From positions 186,001 through 250,000 of the forward strand of contig NZ_JABBPG010000002.1 in assembly GCF_013140855.1 (NCBI RefSeq): DNA of 64,000 nucleotides, read 5' to 3'. A program made the position numbers and the translations under genes. This DNA is from Pseudoalteromonas caenipelagi (GTDB taxonomy: Bacteria > Pseudomonadota > Gammaproteobacteria > Enterobacterales > Alteromonadaceae). The stretch's first letter is position 1; the number at the start of each line of letters is the position of its first letter. This document shows positions 60,907 to 64,000 of the stretch, one piece after another. The notes beneath the pieces are model-generated. The model was not told where the DNA came from. It was given only the letters and a program-made list of their open reading frames with translations, and ran no database searches.

Positions 60907-63553
60907 ACCATCTCTCTAGTGCATTTTTAAACTTGGCTAATGTAACTGGCTTACTAATAAAATCAGACATGCCCACCGACAAGCAATACTCTTGATCTCC
61001 TTTCATCGCAGCTCCAGTAACCGCAATGATTGGAATCGCTTGTTTTTTATCTTTATCTTCTAATTTTCGAATGTGTTTAGTTAATTCAAACCCGTCCATA
61101 CCTGGCATATGGCAATCCGTTAAAACGAGTGCATAATCACCACTTTGCCACATTTTTAAGCCTTGTATTCCATCTGAGGCTAGTTCACAGTTATACCCTA
61201 ACCTAGAAAGCTGCTTAACCATAAGTTTTTGATTAAATTCGTTATCTTCTACTATAAGGAGAGGGAGTTCGTGTGAAGTGGTATTATTTGGCTCTAGATT
61301 GGTGTCTAAATCTACAATAAAGTCATCTTCTTGTAGTGTCTCAGGTGCAATACTTGTTTGCTCTTTTAATTGAGTTAAATATTTTTCAAGGGTAAAGAAT
61401 GTCAGCGTGTCGATATCTAGCTTAAAGGCACTTTTGAAACGCTCTTTTACCTGACTCAATATATCTTGTTGATATAAGATTAACACTTTTTGAGTAATGA
61501 CGGGTTTTGTATCCAACTCATGGATGTCCGTCATACTCCTTACAATAAGTATATCTAAACAATGGCTGCCAGAGGCTTTTGTTGATAGGTGGCCAATTGG
61601 TTGCTGTGTGACGTTATCGCAATAAAATGAAAGTTTATCTAGCAGCTGTTCAATGTGATCGCTGTGATGTTCATTTGAGTAAATGTTAATACAGGGGTAT
61701 AAAAGCGCCTTTTGCCGAGTTTTAAAGTTCCAAATCGGAATGTTGACAGCAAACTCGCTACCAACGTTTAATTCACTGTTTACAACGATCCCTCCTCCCA
61801 TTAGCTCAACGAGTCTACCACAAATGGCTAATCCAAGGCCGGTCCCCCCAAATCTGCGAGTGGTACTTTTATCAGCTTGAGTAAAAGGGGTGAACAGTTT
61901 TTTTAATGTATCTTCGTCGATGCCTATGCCGTCGTCTTTAACTACAATGACAAGCTTACTCACTAGGCTGTTCACTTTTGTGCACGATAATTCTATCGAT
62001 ACAAGGCCGTTGTCTTTAGAGTCATTTACACTGAACTTTATAGCATTACTAACAAGGTTAAACATGACTTGTCGAATACGGTTTTCATCTCCGTTTAACT
62101 CACTTGGCATATCTTTGGCTTCAACCACTTTTAGCTTAACGCCTTTTTGTTCCGCAATTGGACCAAAGATAACGATGATGTTGTTGAGCATTTTCGACAC
62201 GTCAAAATCGTAGCAATCAAGCTCTAATTTGCCAGCTTCAATTTTGTTGATATCAAGTATGTCGTTGAGAATAGACACCAAATTATTAGCAGCAATTGCG
62301 GCTGTATCCAGTAGTTCCTGCTCTTCAAAGCTATTGTCTTGGTGGGTGAGTAAATCTAACGCACCGATGATTGCATTCATCGGTGTTCTTAACTCATGGC
62401 TCATCATTGACAAAAATTCTGATTTAGATTGACTAGCCATTTCAGCATGTTTTACGGCCTGATTTAGCTCCGCTGTTCTTGACTTTACTTTCGCTTCAAG
62501 GAGTAGGTTTGACTCTTCAAGTTTAGTCCGTGCTTCATAAATGGAAGTATGATCTATAATGACGCCATCTAAAAATGTTGTACCGCTTGCACTGTCGCAA
62601 CTCAATACACCTTTTGCATATAAATAAATACTTTCACCATTTTGCAGTATACACCTGTATTCTCGCTCAAAATCGAGGTTTGTATTAAATGAATGCTCGA
62701 TGGCATCTTTTACTGATTGAACATCTTGAGGATGTATTTGAGCTAGCCAGCTGGCCAAGTCTCCGTGGTTTTCCTTTAAAGGGAGGTGAAGCAATTTACA
62801 TGTTTGATCATCCCAACGGAAATACAAGCTTTGACTACTTTTTGCTGCACTCCACGTACCAATTCGTCCGCCCTCAAGTGCTCTGCGCCTTCTCTCATTT
62901 TGCTCGTACAGTTTGCAGTTTAATACTTGAGAGTAGACATTTCTTTTTAAAATACCTTTTAAGATGTCAGGTGTAGATTCATCTTGGAGGCCTTGGCAAA
63001 TGAATTGCATTGCTGATGAATCTAAAGAGTGATCGGTATGAACTTCTAAACAGAAGGGTTTTTTGTCTAAATCTGCTTCTTTGAACGCGTTTAATACAAG
63101 CGCTCTATCTATTTCGCGAAAGCTATTTAAAATGCGCTCGATTGGGACCGCAGTTTTTTGGTCTAAAGCAAGTAGTGCTGCGCAGGTGTTGGAAAGTTGA
63201 AATGCTTTTTCAGAGATATTGTACATCCAACTGCCAGTCACATAATTTTGAGGTGTTGCAGCAGTACAAGCAGGTTGATCGAGAATCATCAGCAAATAAG
63301 TGTTTTGCTCTTGGGGTAGAAAAGCAATGTTGACCTGCTTGTTACTTACCATCGCTGCTACAGTGTGATTGAGCCATTGGTCGCTTAAGTTATTCGAGAT
63401 TTCTTTACTGAATTTGATGTATTGGTCTATCGGGGTCGCCCTTAAAGCGTCAGGTTGTTTATTAAATAAACTTAACGCAGCATCATTTAGGTCTAATATG
63501 GCCAGATTCTGAGATATCAACACAGCAGGAGTTTTGGTGATATCAAGTTTCAT
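60896..63553 (-). CDS. hybrid sensor histidine kinase with C-terminal receiver
   Basis: The 885-residue protein has no membrane helix. The N-terminal part (about 1-330) holds two or three PAS-like regions. A PAS/PAC ending (FEREYRCILQNGESIYLYAKG) leads into a coiled coil (LLEAKVKSRTAELNQ). HisKA follows with His386 in SMMSHELRTPMNAI. The HATPase has LVSNAIKFS, VKDDGIGI and FGGTGLGLAIC. The C-terminal receiver has Asp813 in LVLTDCHMPGMDGF. It is cytoplasmic and has lost or never had a periplasmic sensor. It is flanked by a receiver gene upstream and an Hpt gene downstream, so a His-Asp-His-Asp relay is likely. Confidence 0.93.
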   Translation of the reverse strand: MKLDITKTPAVLISQNLAILDLNDAALSLFNKQPDALRATPIDQYIKFSKEISNNLSDQWLNHTVAAMVSNKQVNIAFLPQEQNTYLLMILDQPACTAATPQNYVTGSWMYNISEKAFQLSNTCAALLALDQKTAVPIERILNSFREIDRALVLNAFKEADLDKKPFCLEVHTDHSLDSSAMQFICQGLQDESTPDILKGILKRNVYSQVLNCKLYEQNERRRRALEGGRIGTWSAAKSSQSLYFRWDDQTCKLLHLPLKENHGDLASWLAQIHPQDVQSVKDAIEHSFNTNLDFEREYRCILQNGESIYLYAKGVLSCDSASGTTFLDGVIIDHTSIYEARTKLEESNLLLEAKVKSRTAELNQAVKHAEMASQSKSEFLSMMSHELRTPMNAIIGALDLLTHQDNSFEEQELLDTAAIAANNLVSILNDILDINKIEAGKLELDCYDFDVSKMLNNIIVIFGPIAEQKGVKLKVVEAKDMPSELNGDENRIRQVMFNLVSNAIKFSVNDSKDNGLVSIELSCTKVNSLVSKLVIVVKDDGIGIDEDTLKKLFTPFTQADKSTTRRFGGTGLGLAICGRLVELMGGGIVVNSELNVGSEFAVNIPIWNFKTRQKALLYPCINIYSNEHHSDHIEQLLDKLSFYCDNVTQQPIGHLSTKASGSHCLDILIVRSMTDIHELDTKPVITQKVLILYQQDILSQVKERFKSAFKLDIDTLTFFTLEKYLTQLKEQTSIAPETLQEDDFIVDLDTNLEPNNTTSHELPLLIVEDNEFNQKLMVKQLSRLGYNCELASDGIQGLKMWQSGDYALVLTDCHMPGMDGFELTKHIRKLEDKDKKQAIPIIAVTGAAMKGDQEYCLSVGMSDFISKPVTLAKFKNALERWYGN

Positions 63554-63586
63554 AGTAGATCCCAGTTAAGCCGGTTACGGTTTACA

Positions 63587-63982
63587 TTAATGAGCGAGAT
63601 TGCATTTTTCTACTGCTTTTAAAATAGACTGCTTTGTAGACGGTTTAGCAATATAGGCTGCAAGTCCAAGGGACGCCCATTTCCTAATTAAATCTTTGTT
63701 TTTATTGCTTGTTAACGCAATAATTGGAATGCTTTTGCAATTAGGGATATTACGAATATTTTTTGTGGTGTTATAACCATCTAGCTCAGGCATAAACAGG
63801 TCCATAAAAATGAGATCGTACTTATGCTTTCTCAGCATCTTTATTGCCGTTAAGCCACTTCCGACACTTTCAACTTCATGGCCCTCGTCTCGGAGGATTT
63901 TACTAATCATTTCTCTATATATTTCATTATCTTCTACCACCATTATTTTCGAGTTTTTCAGCCGTTGTTCTGAGCGGGCCAT
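63587..63982 (-). CDS. single-domain response regulator (receiver)
   Basis: The 131-residue protein is almost all receiver domain: MVVEDNE (acidic pair), Asp61 in LIFMDLFMPELDGY, ALTS (Thr/Ser switch) and IAKPS (conserved Lys). No output domain is present, so it may pass phosphate onward or bind a partner. The frame stays open to the window edge upstream of ATG 63982, so a longer start or extra N-terminal part cannot be excluded. It is 33 nt before the kinase gene, in the same operon. Confidence 0.85.
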   Translation of the reverse strand: MARSEQRLKNSKIMVVEDNEIYREMISKILRDEGHEVESVGSGLTAIKMLRKHKYDLIFMDLFMPELDGYNTTKNIRNIPNCKSIPIIALTSNKNKDLIRKWASLGLAAYIAKPSTKQSILKAVEKCNLAH

Positions 63983-64000
63983 ATTGTTGTCATTTATGGG

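Overview
The window looks like chromosome of a marine gammaproteobacterium, most likely Pseudoalteromonas or a close Alteromonadales relative. The reasons are the moderately low GC content, a secretome rich in peptidases (reprolysin-like with a GlyGly-CTERM tail, M48, S9, S41, M13, DUF1570), many signal-transduction genes, and numerous short palindromic repeats of the TCCTGA...TCAGGA type. The genus call is inference from gene style, not from a database match. No rRNA, tRNA, CRISPR array, intact insertion sequence or prophage was seen.

Layout. 1-4.7 kb: end of a trehalase, a secreted metalloprotease with an overlapping lipoprotein gene, and an XRE regulator. 4.7-10 kb: an acyltransferase divergent from a histidine kinase/NarL-type regulator pair, then a DUF898 membrane protein with an M48 peptidase. 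10-20.3 kb: ThrE-type exporter, glycosyltransferase, S9 and S41 peptidases, RhtA-type exporter, a BMT5-like RNA methyltransferase with a U1-type zinc finger, a diguanylate cyclase and a DUF3429 protein. 20.5-29.2 kb: ahpC-ahpF, a membrane LytTR regulator with a matching direct-repeat operator facing an alpha/beta hydrolase, an SGNH esterase and a YHYH lipoprotein.

29.2-38.4 kb is the most unusual part. It holds two small genes resembling RiPP (class I lanthipeptide-like) precursors, one paired with a membrane protein and one with its own terminator. It also holds a REP cluster, qmcA-nfeD, an M13 peptidase, nudB with a promoter-plus-terminator unit upstream (small RNA or attenuated leader), a degraded ORF, and a pair encoding a small protein with an NWIAIG end and a clan-A glycosidase without signal peptide. 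38.8-44.6 kb: an AT-rich gene for an unrecognised membrane/coiled-coil protein, dgt, tandem repeats, a secreted mono-haem protein and a secreted lipin-like (LNS2) phosphatase.

44.7-64 kb: MATE transporter; a MocR-type regulator divergent from a PLP decarboxylase with an exact 13-bp direct repeat between them; a DUF1570 peptidase; a GcvA-like regulator; an apparent three-gene unit of two paralogous WD40-like lipoproteins and a NERD-domain membrane protein; a TFIIB-type zinc-ribbon protein; a YfcC-family transporter preceded by an 11-bp tandem repeat; an AraC/GyrI-like regulator; and a response regulator / hybrid kinase / Hpt phosphorelay running off the right edge.

The best candidates for something undescribed are the two orphan RiPP-like precursors, the nudB-upstream RNA, the WD40-WD40-NERD operon and the BMT5 plus zinc-finger protein. 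No complete known defence or biosynthetic system is present.
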